This document shows, one piece after another, positions 1-7,265 of a DNA stretch of 60,065 nt. The position numbers and the translations under genes were made by a program. The stretch spans positions 1 through 60,065 of the forward strand of contig NZ_NSFT01000022.1 of NCBI RefSeq assembly GCF_002294725.1, in the 5' to 3' direction. Positions within the stretch are counted from its first letter, which is position 1. Every line of letters begins with the position of its first letter. This stretch comes from Mesorhizobium sp. WSM4313. GTDB taxonomy: Bacteria > Pseudomonadota > Alphaproteobacteria > Rhizobiales > Rhizobiaceae. The notes under the pieces are model-generated. The model did no database searches. It saw only the letters and a list, made by a program, of their open reading frames with translations, and was not told the DNA's origin.

Positions 1-127
1 TACCGGCCTAGGGGCCGCACCGCCACCATCAAACTCAACCCCAAGGCCAAATCGCCCACCAAGCACAACACACTTCGCGGTCAAAACCCCTCTGCGAGCC
101 TGTTCTCGCTAACTGCGCAACAGGCCC
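1..127 (+). mobile_element. Right end of an insertion sequence (truncated by window edge)
   Basis: The segment ends in AACTGCGCAACAGGCCC (111-127). Its reverse complement, GGGCCTGTTGCGCAGTT, matches 15 of 17 bases at the IS start at 59939 (GGGCCTGTTGCGTAATT). These look like the two terminal inverted repeats of one element, present here as two copies in the same orientation. Frame 1 is open from base 1 through the repeat, but I do not recognise the peptide as a transposase C-terminus. The flank directly outside (ACAAGGGGAGAAGG) is half of a rhizobial palindrome, the same sequence that flanks the IS at the other end of the window. Confidence 0.6.
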
Positions 128-152
128 ACAAGGGGAGAAGGAGGCGCAAGCG

Positions 153-1319
153 CTAGATCACGTTCAGCTCCCGAAACGCCCGTCCTTCTGCCACACGCTC
201 ATATCCAAATGCCGTACAATCCACCGTCCGATACCCGCCATGCACGATGAGCTCGGCGATCGACTTCCCCACCGCCGGCGCCTGCTGCAGGCCGTGGCCG
301 GAGAAGCCGTTGGCGAACAGGAAATTCTCCACCTCCGGATGCGGGCCGACAACCGCGTTCTGATCGAGCGTGTTGTAGTCATAATGCCCGACCCAGGCGC
401 GCGTCGGCTTGATCGCCTCGAAGGCCGGGATGCGGGTGGCTAGGACCGGCCAGATCACCTCTTCGAACAGCGGCCAGTTAACCTCGAAATCCGTTGGATC
501 GGGCGCATGATCGCCTTCCTCCAGCTCGGCGCCGCCGGCGATGTAGACCGAGCCCTCGGGCCGCACATAGATGCCGGACGGATCCACCAGCAGCGGCATG
601 TCGGCGAATTTCTCGCGCGCTTCGAAGACGAAGACATTGCGCTTGCGCGGCTCGACCGGCAGCGCCAGCCCGGCCAAGGCGGCGACCTTGCCGGCATTCG
701 GCCCGGCCGCGTTGACGACAATGCCGGCTTCGAGCGTCTCGCCGTTGTCGAGGGAAACACCGGTGACGCGATTGCCGTCGCGCGCGATGCCGATGGCGGA
801 AGCGGTGACGAGATCGACCTTCTTGTCGCGCAGCGCCTTGCGGAACAGCATCAGCATGGCATGCGCGTCGAACCAGCCCTCGCCGGTTCGGCCATAGGCG
901 CCGGCGGAAATGCCTTCGGCCGACAGCCAGGAGAAACGCTGCGTCAGCTGGCCGGCATCCTCCAGCACGATGTCGGCGCCTTCGGCGACCTGCGTCTCGT
1001 GATTGGCCTTGAGGATCGGCAGCCCGGCCTCGCCGGCGAGGATGAGATAGCCGCCCTCGCGAAAACCGATATCGGCATCGGCGCCGAAGGTTTCCTTCAG
1101 CCGCCGGAACAGTTTCAGCGTGAACTGCGACAGGCGGATGTTTTCGGGGATCGAGAATTGCTGGCGGATCGAGGCGCAGGACAAGGTCGTCGCCGCATGG
1201 GAGAACTGTGGATCGCGTTCGATCAGCGCGATCGAGCCGGTAAAACCCTCCTCGCGCAGGTAATAGGCGACCGAGGACCCGACGATGGCCCCGCCGATGA
1301 TAACGATGTCGTAGCGCAC
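153..1319 (-). CDS. FAD-dependent oxidoreductase, DAO family (D-amino acid/sarcosine/glycine oxidase-like)
   Basis: A 388-residue protein opening with a dinucleotide-binding fold (YDIVIIGGAIVGSSVAYYL, GGxxxG variant of the usual GxGxxG). It ends with the family FAD-closing motif (NFLFANGFSGHGLQQAPAVG). This fits the DAO fold shared by sarcosine oxidase, glycine oxidase and FOXRED1-like proteins, which oxidise secondary or primary amines. The substrate cannot be told. The start codon is GTG (1317-1319), and no better ATG is visible before the Rossmann strand. It lies 51 bases downstream of the histidine kinase on the same strand and may be the last gene of that transcript. Confidence 0.85.
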   Translation of the reverse strand: MRYDIVIIGGAIVGSSVAYYLREEGFTGSIALIERDPQFSHAATTLSCASIRQQFSIPENIRLSQFTLKLFRRLKETFGADADIGFREGGYLILAGEAGLPILKANHETQVAEGADIVLEDAGQLTQRFSWLSAEGISAGAYGRTGEGWFDAHAMLMLFRKALRDKKVDLVTASAIGIARDGNRVTGVSLDNGETLEAGIVVNAAGPNAGKVAALAGLALPVEPRKRNVFVFEAREKFADMPLLVDPSGIYVRPEGSVYIAGGAELEEGDHAPDPTDFEVNWPLFEEVIWPVLATRIPAFEAIKPTRAWVGHYDYNTLDQNAVVGPHPEVENFLFANGFSGHGLQQAPAVGKSIAELIVHGGYRTVDCTAFGYERVAEGRAFRELNVI

Positions 1320-1370
1320 GCTTTGGTTCTCCGACTCCAGAGCATGGTCCCGACGCTCGGGTTCGCACGC

Positions 1371-2945
1371 TCAAATCAATGCAGGAAGATCGATCTCGAA
1401 GCGCGTGCCGCGCTCGGAGTCAACCAGCCTGATCGTGCCATCATGCGCTTTCAGGAGGGCCAGCACGATGCCGAGCCCCATACCGGTGCCGCCGGTCTCG
1501 CGCCGCGTGGTGAAGAACGGCTCGAAGATCCTGGCGCGGTTGGCGGCCGAGATGCCGTCGCCGTCGTCGCCGATCTGGACCGACGCGCGCTCGCCATCGG
1601 CTGAAGCATGGATCGCCACCTGTCGGGCGCCATGTCGTGCCGAATTGTCGATGAGATTGGCGAGCACGATGCCGAGATTCTCGGCCGAGATGCCGAGCCT
1701 GATATCGCCGCCGCCTTCAAGCCGCGCTTCCAGCCTTGTGTCGATCGGCAAGGACGCCAACGCCGCATGAAGCGTGGTGCTTTCGCCGCTCGGCTCCAGA
1801 TTTTCCGCGCGCGCCAGGTCGAGCAGGCGGCGGACCAGGAGATTGAGCCGCCCGGCGTCGGTGACGATGTTGTTGGAGAAACGTTTGCGCTCGGCCTCGT
1901 CCATCGCGCCGCCGGAATCCCTCAGCAGCTCCGCCGCGCCCTGGATCGCCGTCAGCGGCGATTTCAGCTCATGCGAGACATGGGTGGCGAAGGTCTGGAT
2001 GCTGTCGGAGCGCGCCTGCAGTTTTTGCGCCATGTCGAGGAACGCCGCCGACAGCGCCGCCATCTCGCGCGTGCCGTGATGGGCGAGCGGCCTGATCGCC
2101 TCGCGGTCGCCGGCGGCGATGCGTTTCGTCCGCTCGATCAGCGCGTAGATCGGCCGGCTGACGGTGCGGATGAACACCAGCGCGATCAGCAGCGTGCCGC
2201 CGAGGATGGCGATCGCCGCCAACGTCACCTTGCCGCGCTCGCCATAGAGGTGCTTGACGATGTTGTTCGGCGTTCGCGACAGATAGACCACGCCCGCGAC
2301 CCGGCCGTCGAGTTCGACCGGCAGGGCGACGAAGACGCGCACCCTGGTGCCGCGGCTCACCGAGTAGAGCGGCGGCGGCGGCTGGTCGGGAATGCGCAGC
2401 CTGAGCGCGCTGGCATAAGCGCCTGAAAGCGCGGTCCGCACCTCCTCGACATCGCCAAGCGACTGGCCGACCTCGTCGCCGCCGGCGATCACCACGCCGC
2501 GCGGGTCGAGCAGGCGGAAGCCGGCAAGCGTCGTTTTCTGCGTCTCGTCGAGAATGCCGTCGAGCCGCGCGCCTATTGCCGCGAAGGCCGGATCGGCGGT
2601 GGCGGGAAGCGCCGCCGGGCGCGTCGGCATGACATCGTCCGAGGCAAGGTCGAGGCGCGGCTCGATCGGATCATAGGGATAGTTGTTGTCCCTTGCCGGA
2701 TCGGCCGAGATCGGCGACCCGAGTTTTTCCTGGGGAATGCCTGCGGCGCGCACCTCCTGGGCATAGACGGCGGCGACGACCGCGCCTTGCGCGATGAGCT
2801 CGCCTTCGGTCTGGCGGATGAGCTGGTTCTCGTAGAGCCGGAAGAAGAACAGCCCGACCAGCGGCAGCGCCATCACCAGGATGAGGATGACGACGACGAC
2901 GGTGGCAAGCCGCGGCCGCCATCTTTCCTTGCTCAACCACCGCAT
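1371..2945 (-). CDS. Two-component sensor histidine kinase
   Basis: A 524-residue membrane kinase. Transmembrane segments lie at about residues 14-35 and 240-260 and bracket a periplasmic sensor domain of about 200 residues. A HAMP segment follows the second, then a HisKA H-box (THVSHELKSPLTAIQG, phosphoacceptor His325) and a HATPase domain with N and G boxes (LIDNSARHG, GTGMGLGIVLAL). The H-box resembles that of CreC. The start overlaps the 3' end of the response regulator gene by 13 bases, so the two are translationally coupled partners. The signal sensed is unknown. Confidence 0.9.
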   Translation of the reverse strand: MRWLSKERWRPRLATVVVVILILVMALPLVGLFFFRLYENQLIRQTEGELIAQGAVVAAVYAQEVRAAGIPQEKLGSPISADPARDNNYPYDPIEPRLDLASDDVMPTRPAALPATADPAFAAIGARLDGILDETQKTTLAGFRLLDPRGVVIAGGDEVGQSLGDVEEVRTALSGAYASALRLRIPDQPPPPLYSVSRGTRVRVFVALPVELDGRVAGVVYLSRTPNNIVKHLYGERGKVTLAAIAILGGTLLIALVFIRTVSRPIYALIERTKRIAAGDREAIRPLAHHGTREMAALSAAFLDMAQKLQARSDSIQTFATHVSHELKSPLTAIQGAAELLRDSGGAMDEAERKRFSNNIVTDAGRLNLLVRRLLDLARAENLEPSGESTTLHAALASLPIDTRLEARLEGGGDIRLGISAENLGIVLANLIDNSARHGARQVAIHASADGERASVQIGDDGDGISAANRARIFEPFFTTRRETGGTGMGLGIVLALLKAHDGTIRLVDSERGTRFEIDLPALI

Positions 2946-3631
2946 CGGCCGAGCCGGAAGCCGACGCCATGCACCGTCGCGATCGCGTCGAGACAGCCGA
3001 CCGCCGCCAGCTTGGCCCGTACATTGCGGATATGGCTGTCGACCGTGCGCTCCGAGACATGGATGTTGGAGGCATAGGCATTGGCCATCACCGCCTCACG
3101 GCCAAGCACATGCTGCGGGCGGGTGAGGAAGCCCTTCAAAATAGCGAATTCGATTGCGGTCAGGATAAGCGGCTTGCCGTCGAAGCTCGCTTCATGGCTT
3201 GCCGGGACGAGCATGAGCTTGCCATGCGCGAATTGACGGTCGTCGGCTTCTTCTTCGACCGGCGCCGGACGCGCGCGCCGCAGGATGACGTTGACGCGGG
3301 CGACCAGCTCGCGCGGGCTGAACGGTTTCGTCACATAATCATCGCCGCCCATCTCCAGCCCGAGCACCCGGTCGATCTCCTCGTCGCGCGCGGACAAAAA
3401 CAGCACCGGCACGTCGGACTTCTGCCGAAGCCGGCGGCAGACCTCCAGCCCGTCCATCTCCGGCATGCCGATATCGAGCACGATGAGATCGGGCGCGCGG
3501 CGCTCGACCGCCTGGAGCGCGGCGGCGCCGTCGGCGACGGCGGCCGTCTTCATGCCGGCCTTTTCCAGCGCAAAGCAGATGATCTCGCGGATATGCGGGT
3601 CGTCGTCGGCGACGAGGATGTTGTGCGGCAT
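2933..3631 (-). CDS. OmpR/PhoB-family response regulator
   Basis: A 232-residue regulator. The receiver domain has the acidic pair (VADDDPH), phosphoacceptor Asp53 (LIVLDIGMPEMDG) and the conserved Lys in DDYVTKPF. The C-terminal winged helix (residues about 130-230) ends in SERTVDSHIRNVRAKL and VHGVGFRLG. I chose the ATG at 3631 (MPHNILVADDD) because the reading frame upstream of it encodes no receiver sequence and overlaps a palindromic repeat. It is the cognate regulator of the overlapping kinase and is the first gene of the operon. Confidence 0.92.
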   Translation of the reverse strand: MPHNILVADDDPHIREIICFALEKAGMKTAAVADGAAALQAVERRAPDLIVLDIGMPEMDGLEVCRRLRQKSDVPVLFLSARDEEIDRVLGLEMGGDDYVTKPFSPRELVARVNVILRRARPAPVEEEADDRQFAHGKLMLVPASHEASFDGKPLILTAIEFAILKGFLTRPQHVLGREAVMANAYASNIHVSERTVDSHIRNVRAKLAAVGCLDAIATVHGVGFRLGRCGG

Positions 3632-3673
3632 GAAATCAGCGGCCCGGCGCGTAAGCTTGGATGACGGCAGGAT

Positions 3674-3725
3674 TAGAGCAATTCCAGGGAAAAGTGCGAA
3701 ATTGTTTTCGGTCGGGAGTGGAGCG
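3674..3725 (+). repeat. Short rhizobial palindromic repeat (AATTCCAGG type)
   Basis: The segment reads GAGCAATTCCAGGGAAAAGT at its start and ends near GGTCGGGAGTGGAGCGG. It belongs to the same dispersed family as the copies at 6306, 13387, 15844 and 17018. Left (AATTCC) and right (GGAATT-like) halves are inverted with variable middles. It sits just upstream of the response regulator gene. Confidence 0.7.
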
Positions 3726-3944
3726 GCCTCGGGGCGAAAAGCAGGATACCCGCCCCATGGCATGGTCTTTGCGGCTCGACGAGCCACCAGCCTTCAGTGC
3801 GGAGCCGGCGCGGCAGCGACCAGCGGGATGTATGAGGTGTTCGCATGATGCCGGTTTCGCCGGCCGGTGCGGTAAGTGCGCGGCGGAATCCCGGAGCTTT
3901 TCAGCAAGGGTTTGCAGATTTGGTGCAGGCAGGTCGCCTTTTCG

Positions 3945-4140
3945 GCGGGATAATCGCGTAGGGCGCTCCCCCTCTCCGTCTCGGCTTCGCCGAGCCACCT
4001 CTCCCCCGCCTCTAGCGGGGGCGAGGAACCCAGGCCTGCGAAGGTCGCGCGCCCTCGGCGATTAGCGTTTCCTCGCCCCCATAAAGTGGGGGAGAGGTGG
4101 CTCGGCGCGCAGCGTCGAGACGGAGCGGGGGCTGGCGCCG
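3945..4140. repeat. Mosaic palindromic repeat (CGGGATAATCGC/CTCGGCTTCGCCGAG type)
   Basis: Built from nested hairpins (for example CTCGGCTTCGCCGAG and CTCTCCCCCGCCT/GGGGGAGAGG). A closely similar block beginning GGCGGGATAATCGC occurs at about 19751-19880 next to the ornithine cyclodeaminase gene, so this is a dispersed repeat and not a local structure. Confidence 0.7.
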
Positions 4141-4204
4141 CCATATGCGATTGTCCTGTCCCCTCCGCCTTGCCTCATCCGCCATCACCCGGCATAGATC
4201 GGCC

Positions 4205-5083
4205 ATGGCTCAAGAACCCTACCGCCCGCGCCGCTCTGTGCTTTACATTCCCGCCTCCAACGACAAGGCGTTTGCCAAGCTCGGCTCCCTGGCCTGCGAC
4301 GCCGTCATCGTCGATCTCGAGGATGCCGTCCTGCCCGCCGGCAAAAAAGCCGCGCGCGACAAGGTCGCCGGCATTCTCGCCGGGCGCGACCGGCGCTGCG
4401 AGATGGTGGTGCGCATCAATCCTTTGGCCAGCGAATGGGGCACTGATGACCTATTGGCAGTGGCCAAGGCCGAGCCCGACGGCATTCTTCTGCCCAAGAT
4501 CGCCACGCCGCGCGACATCCTCGAGGCCGGCGACCTGCTCGACGACAATTTCGCGCCGGACAGCGTGAAACTATGGGCGATGGTCGAGACGCCCAAGGCG
4601 CTGCTAAACATCGGCGCCATCGCCGAACTCGGCCGCGATCCGGCTTCGAGGCTGGCTTGTTTCGTGACCGGAACGAATGACCTGGTAAAGGCGACCGGCA
4701 TCCTGGCGACGCCCGACCGGCGCTATCTGATGCCATGGCTGATGCAGCTGGTGCTTGCGGCGCGGGCCGGCGGTCTCGACGTCATCGACGGCGTCGCCAA
4801 TGATTTTCGCGATCTCGACGCTTTTGCCCGCGAATGCGCCGACGGGGCCGCCATGGGTTTCGACGGCAAGTCGCTGATCCATCCCGCCCAGATCGAGCCG
4901 GCGAACCGCGCCTTTTCGCCGTCGCCCGAGAGGCTGGCTGCGGCCCGGGCGATCAAGGATGCGTTCGCGCGGCCCGAGAATGCCGGCAAGGGCGTGATTG
5001 CGATGGACGGCCGCATGGTCGAACGGCTGCATCTGGCGGAAGCCGAGAAACTTCTGGCGAAGGCCGCGATCATCGGCGCATGA
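4205..5083 (+). CDS. HpcH/HpaI aldolase/citrate lyase family CoA-ester lyase
   Basis: A 292-residue TIM-barrel protein of the CitE-like group. It has the signature strands RSVLYIPASNDKAFAK, CDAVIVDLEDAVLPAGK (Mg-binding acidic residues), MVVRINPL and MGFDGKSLIHPAQIEPAN. Family members cleave or hydrolyse (3S)-malyl-CoA, citramalyl-CoA or the acyl-CoA form of citrate. No citrate-lyase alpha or gamma subunit is adjacent, so a stand-alone malyl- or citramalyl-CoA lyase or thioesterase role is more likely. I chose the ATG at 4205 because the frame upstream is repeat-derived. Confidence 0.85.
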   Translation: MAQEPYRPRRSVLYIPASNDKAFAKLGSLACDAVIVDLEDAVLPAGKKAARDKVAGILAGRDRRCEMVVRINPLASEWGTDDLLAVAKAEPDGILLPKIATPRDILEAGDLLDDNFAPDSVKLWAMVETPKALLNIGAIAELGRDPASRLACFVTGTNDLVKATGILATPDRRYLMPWLMQLVLAARAGGLDVIDGVANDFRDLDAFARECADGAAMGFDGKSLIHPAQIEPANRAFSPSPERLAAARAIKDAFARPENAGKGVIAMDGRMVERLHLAEAEKLLAKAAIIGA

Positions 5084-5112
5084 TGCGCCGGTCTTCAAGA
5101 TAGGCTCGATAA

Positions 5113-5319
5113 ATGAAACTCTACCGCTTTCTGTCCGGTCCGGACGATTCAACTTTCTGCCACAAGGTGACGGCAGCCCTGAACAAGGGCTGGCACCTGT
5201 TCGGCTCGCCGACCTATGCCTTTGACCAGCAGACGAAGTCGATGCGCTGCGGCCAGGCCGTGGTGAAGGACGTCGAAGGCCAGGACTACGGCCCGGACAC
5301 CAAGCTCAGCGACTGGTAG
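5113..5319 (+). CDS. DUF1737 small protein
   Basis: A 68-residue protein with the compact DUF1737 pattern: MKLYRFLSG, then NKGWHLFGSPTYAFD and a C-terminal CGQAVVK stretch. It lies 29 bases after the CoA lyase gene on the same strand. The function of the family is unknown. Confidence 0.8.
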   Translation: MKLYRFLSGPDDSTFCHKVTAALNKGWHLFGSPTYAFDQQTKSMRCGQAVVKDVEGQDYGPDTKLSDW

Positions 5320-5337
5320 GAAGGGAGGCAACCCCTA

Positions 5338-5565
5338 CTTCGTCATTCTAGGCCGGAGCAGGAGCGAAGCTCCGTCGCGAAGACCCTAGAATCCATGCCG
5401 TTACCTGAGCCGAAAGGCGCAGCGAGTCAGAATATAGGGGACGTTTGCGGGTGTCGGGCGGCAAGCGTTCCGTTCTGCACCGCGGGCTTGGTGTTGATGG
5501 AATGGCATGGATCCTAGGGTCTACGCGCGTCGCTTCGCTCCTTGCTTCGCCCTAGGATGACGAAG
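5338..5565. repeat. Palindrome-ended element, short form A (no nuclease gene)
   Basis: The left arm begins CTTCGTCATTCTAGG and runs to about 5401. The right arm (about 5503-5565) ends CCTAGGATGACGAAG and is its inverted repeat. The interior carries TTCTGCACC (5473-5481), also present just after the nuclease gene in the 507-bp cassettes at 49080 and 51256. It lies between convergent DUF1737 and metallopeptidase genes and may act as a bidirectional transcript end. Confidence 0.85.
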
Positions 5566-5572
5566 TGCGTGC

Positions 5573-6010
5573 TCACCCAGCCGCCGCCTGCTCCGCCGCC
5601 TCCTCGATCCGCTCCATGTCGTCGTCCGACAGGCCGAAATGGTGGCCGATCTCATGGATCAGCACATGGGTGACGATGTCGCCCATCGTCTCTTCATTCT
5701 CGGCCCAGTAGTCGAGGATGGCGCGGCGGTAGAGCGTGATGCGGTTTGGACCTTCGCCGGTCTGCGGGTTCCAGCGCTCGGCGATGCCGCGCCCCTCGAA
5801 CAGGCCGAGCAGGTCGAAGGGCGTCTCCAGCGACAGATCGTCCATGATCTCGTCGGTCGGGAACTCGGCGATCTGGATGATGATCTCGCCGGTGAGCTTG
5901 CGGAACTCGTCCGGCAGATGGGCATAGGCCTCTAGCGCCAGAAGCTCCATCTCGTCCATCGACGGCGAGAGCTGGTCGTGCCAGGTGCGGGTCTTGTAGA
6001 TGCGGGCCAT
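5573..6010 (-). CDS. Small zincin-type metallopeptidase family protein
   Basis: A 145-residue acidic protein ending in a zinc-binding HExxH helix (VTHVLIHEIGHHFGLSDDDMERIE) with the family's following His. It matches the minimal-zincin family found beside housekeeping genes in alphaproteobacteria. Substrate and physiological role are unknown. The ATG at 6008-6010 gives the usual family N-terminus (MARIYKTRTWHDQL). It is divergent from the SOS operon. Confidence 0.85.
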   Translation of the reverse strand: MARIYKTRTWHDQLSPSMDEMELLALEAYAHLPDEFRKLTGEIIIQIAEFPTDEIMDDLSLETPFDLLGLFEGRGIAERWNPQTGEGPNRITLYRRAILDYWAENEETMGDIVTHVLIHEIGHHFGLSDDDMERIEEAAEQAAAG

Positions 6011-6156
6011 GAAATGTCCTTTAATCCCGGCATATAGGCTTTCACGCCGATTGAGGCAAATGGACCGGCTGGGGTGTTCGCTTTCAGGGTAAAAGACGAA
6101 GGAATAAATTCCTTGCGACTCTGCTTGACTCTTCCGGGCGCCTCTGGAATCTATAG

Positions 6157-6171
6157 GAACATAACAGGAAC
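6157..6171. promoter_or_regulatory. LexA (SOS) box of the imuA operon
   Basis: GAAC-ATAACAG-GAAC, which on the other strand reads GTTC-CTGTTAT-GTTC, is an exact match to the alphaproteobacterial LexA consensus GTTC-N7-GTTC. It lies 24 bases before the imuA start, where a bound repressor would block transcription. This supports DNA-damage induction of the whole mutasome operon. Confidence 0.92.
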
Positions 6172-6194
6172 AATTGCTGCTGGAAGTGAACGTC

Positions 6195-7265
6195 ATGGCG
6201 ATGAGCGCCGTGGCGCGGGACACTATTTTTGCCCTGCGCCGCCAGATCGCGAAGATCGAGGGAACGCTGCCCGAGCGCCTGCAGGCGCCCTCGGGGTGCG
6301 CGCCCGAAGCAATTCCAGGAAAAGTGCGAAGCAGTTTTCCGTCCGGAATGGCGCAAAACCAAACACCCAGCGATGCCGCCGGGCCGGATATGACGATTGT
6401 CCGGCGCGGCCTTGCCGTGGCTTCGGCGGATGCCTTCCTGCACACCGGCATCGATAGGCTCGATGCAGCGCTTGGCGGCGGCCTGCCCAAGGCGGCGCTC
6501 AGCGAAATCCATGGCCTGGAGACCCGCGATGCCGGCGCCGTTGCCGGCTTCGCGCTCTCGCTTGTAAGCTTGGTCCTCAGGGAGAAGCAGGGTCTGCCGA
6601 TCCTCTGGGTCGGCACGGCGGAAATCTTCCACGAGGCCGGCATGCCCTATGCCAGGGGTCTTCATGCCCTGTTCGGCATCGTGCCTGGGCAATTGCTGTT
6701 TTCCGAGGCGCCGAAGCTGCTCGACGCGCTGTGGATCGCCGAGGAGGCGGCCCGCATGACGGCCTTTGCCGCGGTCATCCTCGAGATCCGCGGCAGTCCG
6801 CGGCTTCTCGACCTCACCGCCACGCGCCGGCTGCATGCGCGGGCCCGGAGCGCCGGCCGGCCGCTGCTGTTGCTGCGCCAGGCCGGCGAGGCCGATCCCA
6901 CCGCCGCTCCGGTGCGCCTCATCGTTTCGGCGGCGCCCGCGGCAAGCCGCGAGACCCTCGCCGGGCCGCTCGCCGGCTCGATCGGCCGCCCCGCCTTCAA
7001 AGTCGATATCGGCAAGAGCCGCACGGCCCTGCCTGGACAGTTCACACTGGAGTGGAACCCCGATGAGCACGCTTTTGCAGAAAGAACAGAGAATTCTGTC
7101 GCTGTGGTTCCCGCATCTGGCCGCGGAGCGGATCCTGCGCCAGCGTTTGGGGCGATCCTGGCGTTCCCGGCCCTCGCATCGCCTGCCGTCGCCTCAGCCG
7201 CCGCTGGTGATCAGCCATCGCGACAACAACACCCAGCGCATCGCAGCCCTCGACGAGCGGGCTGA
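6195..7265 (+). CDS. imuA: ImuA, RecA-like component of the SOS mutasome
   Basis: A 356-residue protein with a RecA/SulA-like core (IDRLDALGGGLPKAALSEIHG, Walker-A-like region, then LPILWVGT and AAVILEIRGSPRLLDLTATRRLH). ImuA works with ImuB and DnaE2 in error-prone lesion bypass. Two things are odd. Residues about 38-57 are encoded by a palindromic repeat read in frame. The C-terminal 67 residues overlap imuB by 203 bases, making the protein longer than usual for the family. The ATG at 6195 is preferred to the upstream TTG (6174), which is closer to the LexA box; the ATG at 6201 is also possible. Confidence 0.88.
   Translation: MAMSAVARDTIFALRRQIAKIEGTLPERLQAPSGCAPEAIPGKVRSSFPSGMAQNQTPSDAAGPDMTIVRRGLAVASADAFLHTGIDRLDAALGGGLPKAALSEIHGLETRDAGAVAGFALSLVSLVLREKQGLPILWVGTAEIFHEAGMPYARGLHALFGIVPGQLLFSEAPKLLDALWIAEEAARMTAFAAVILEIRGSPRLLDLTATRRLHARARSAGRPLLLLRQAGEADPTAAPVRLIVSAAPAASRETLAGPLAGSIGRPAFKVDIGKSRTALPGQFTLEWNPDEHAFAERTENSVAVVPASGRGADPAPAFGAILAFPALASPAVASAAAGDQPSRQQHPAHRSPRRAG
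6306..6364 (+). repeat. Palindromic repeat inserted in frame within imuA
   Basis: The segment GAAGCAATTCCAGGAAAAGT followed by a GTTTTCCGTCCGGAATGGCG half is the same dispersed palindrome seen between genes at 3674, 13387, 15844 and 17018. Here it is translated as part of ImuA (EAIPGKVRSSFPSGMAQNQ) without breaking the frame, in the linker between the N-terminal helix and the RecA-like core. Confidence 0.85.

Larger units (their letters stand above)
3632..4204. other. Repeat-filled intergenic region without a gene
   Basis: About 570 bases between the divergent response regulator and CoA lyase genes. I see no convincing coding sequence. It holds one copy of the AATTCCAGG-type palindrome (3674-3725) and a larger mosaic palindrome (about 3945-4140). 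Promoters for both flanking genes must lie here, but no clear -35/-10 pair stands out. Confidence 0.7.
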
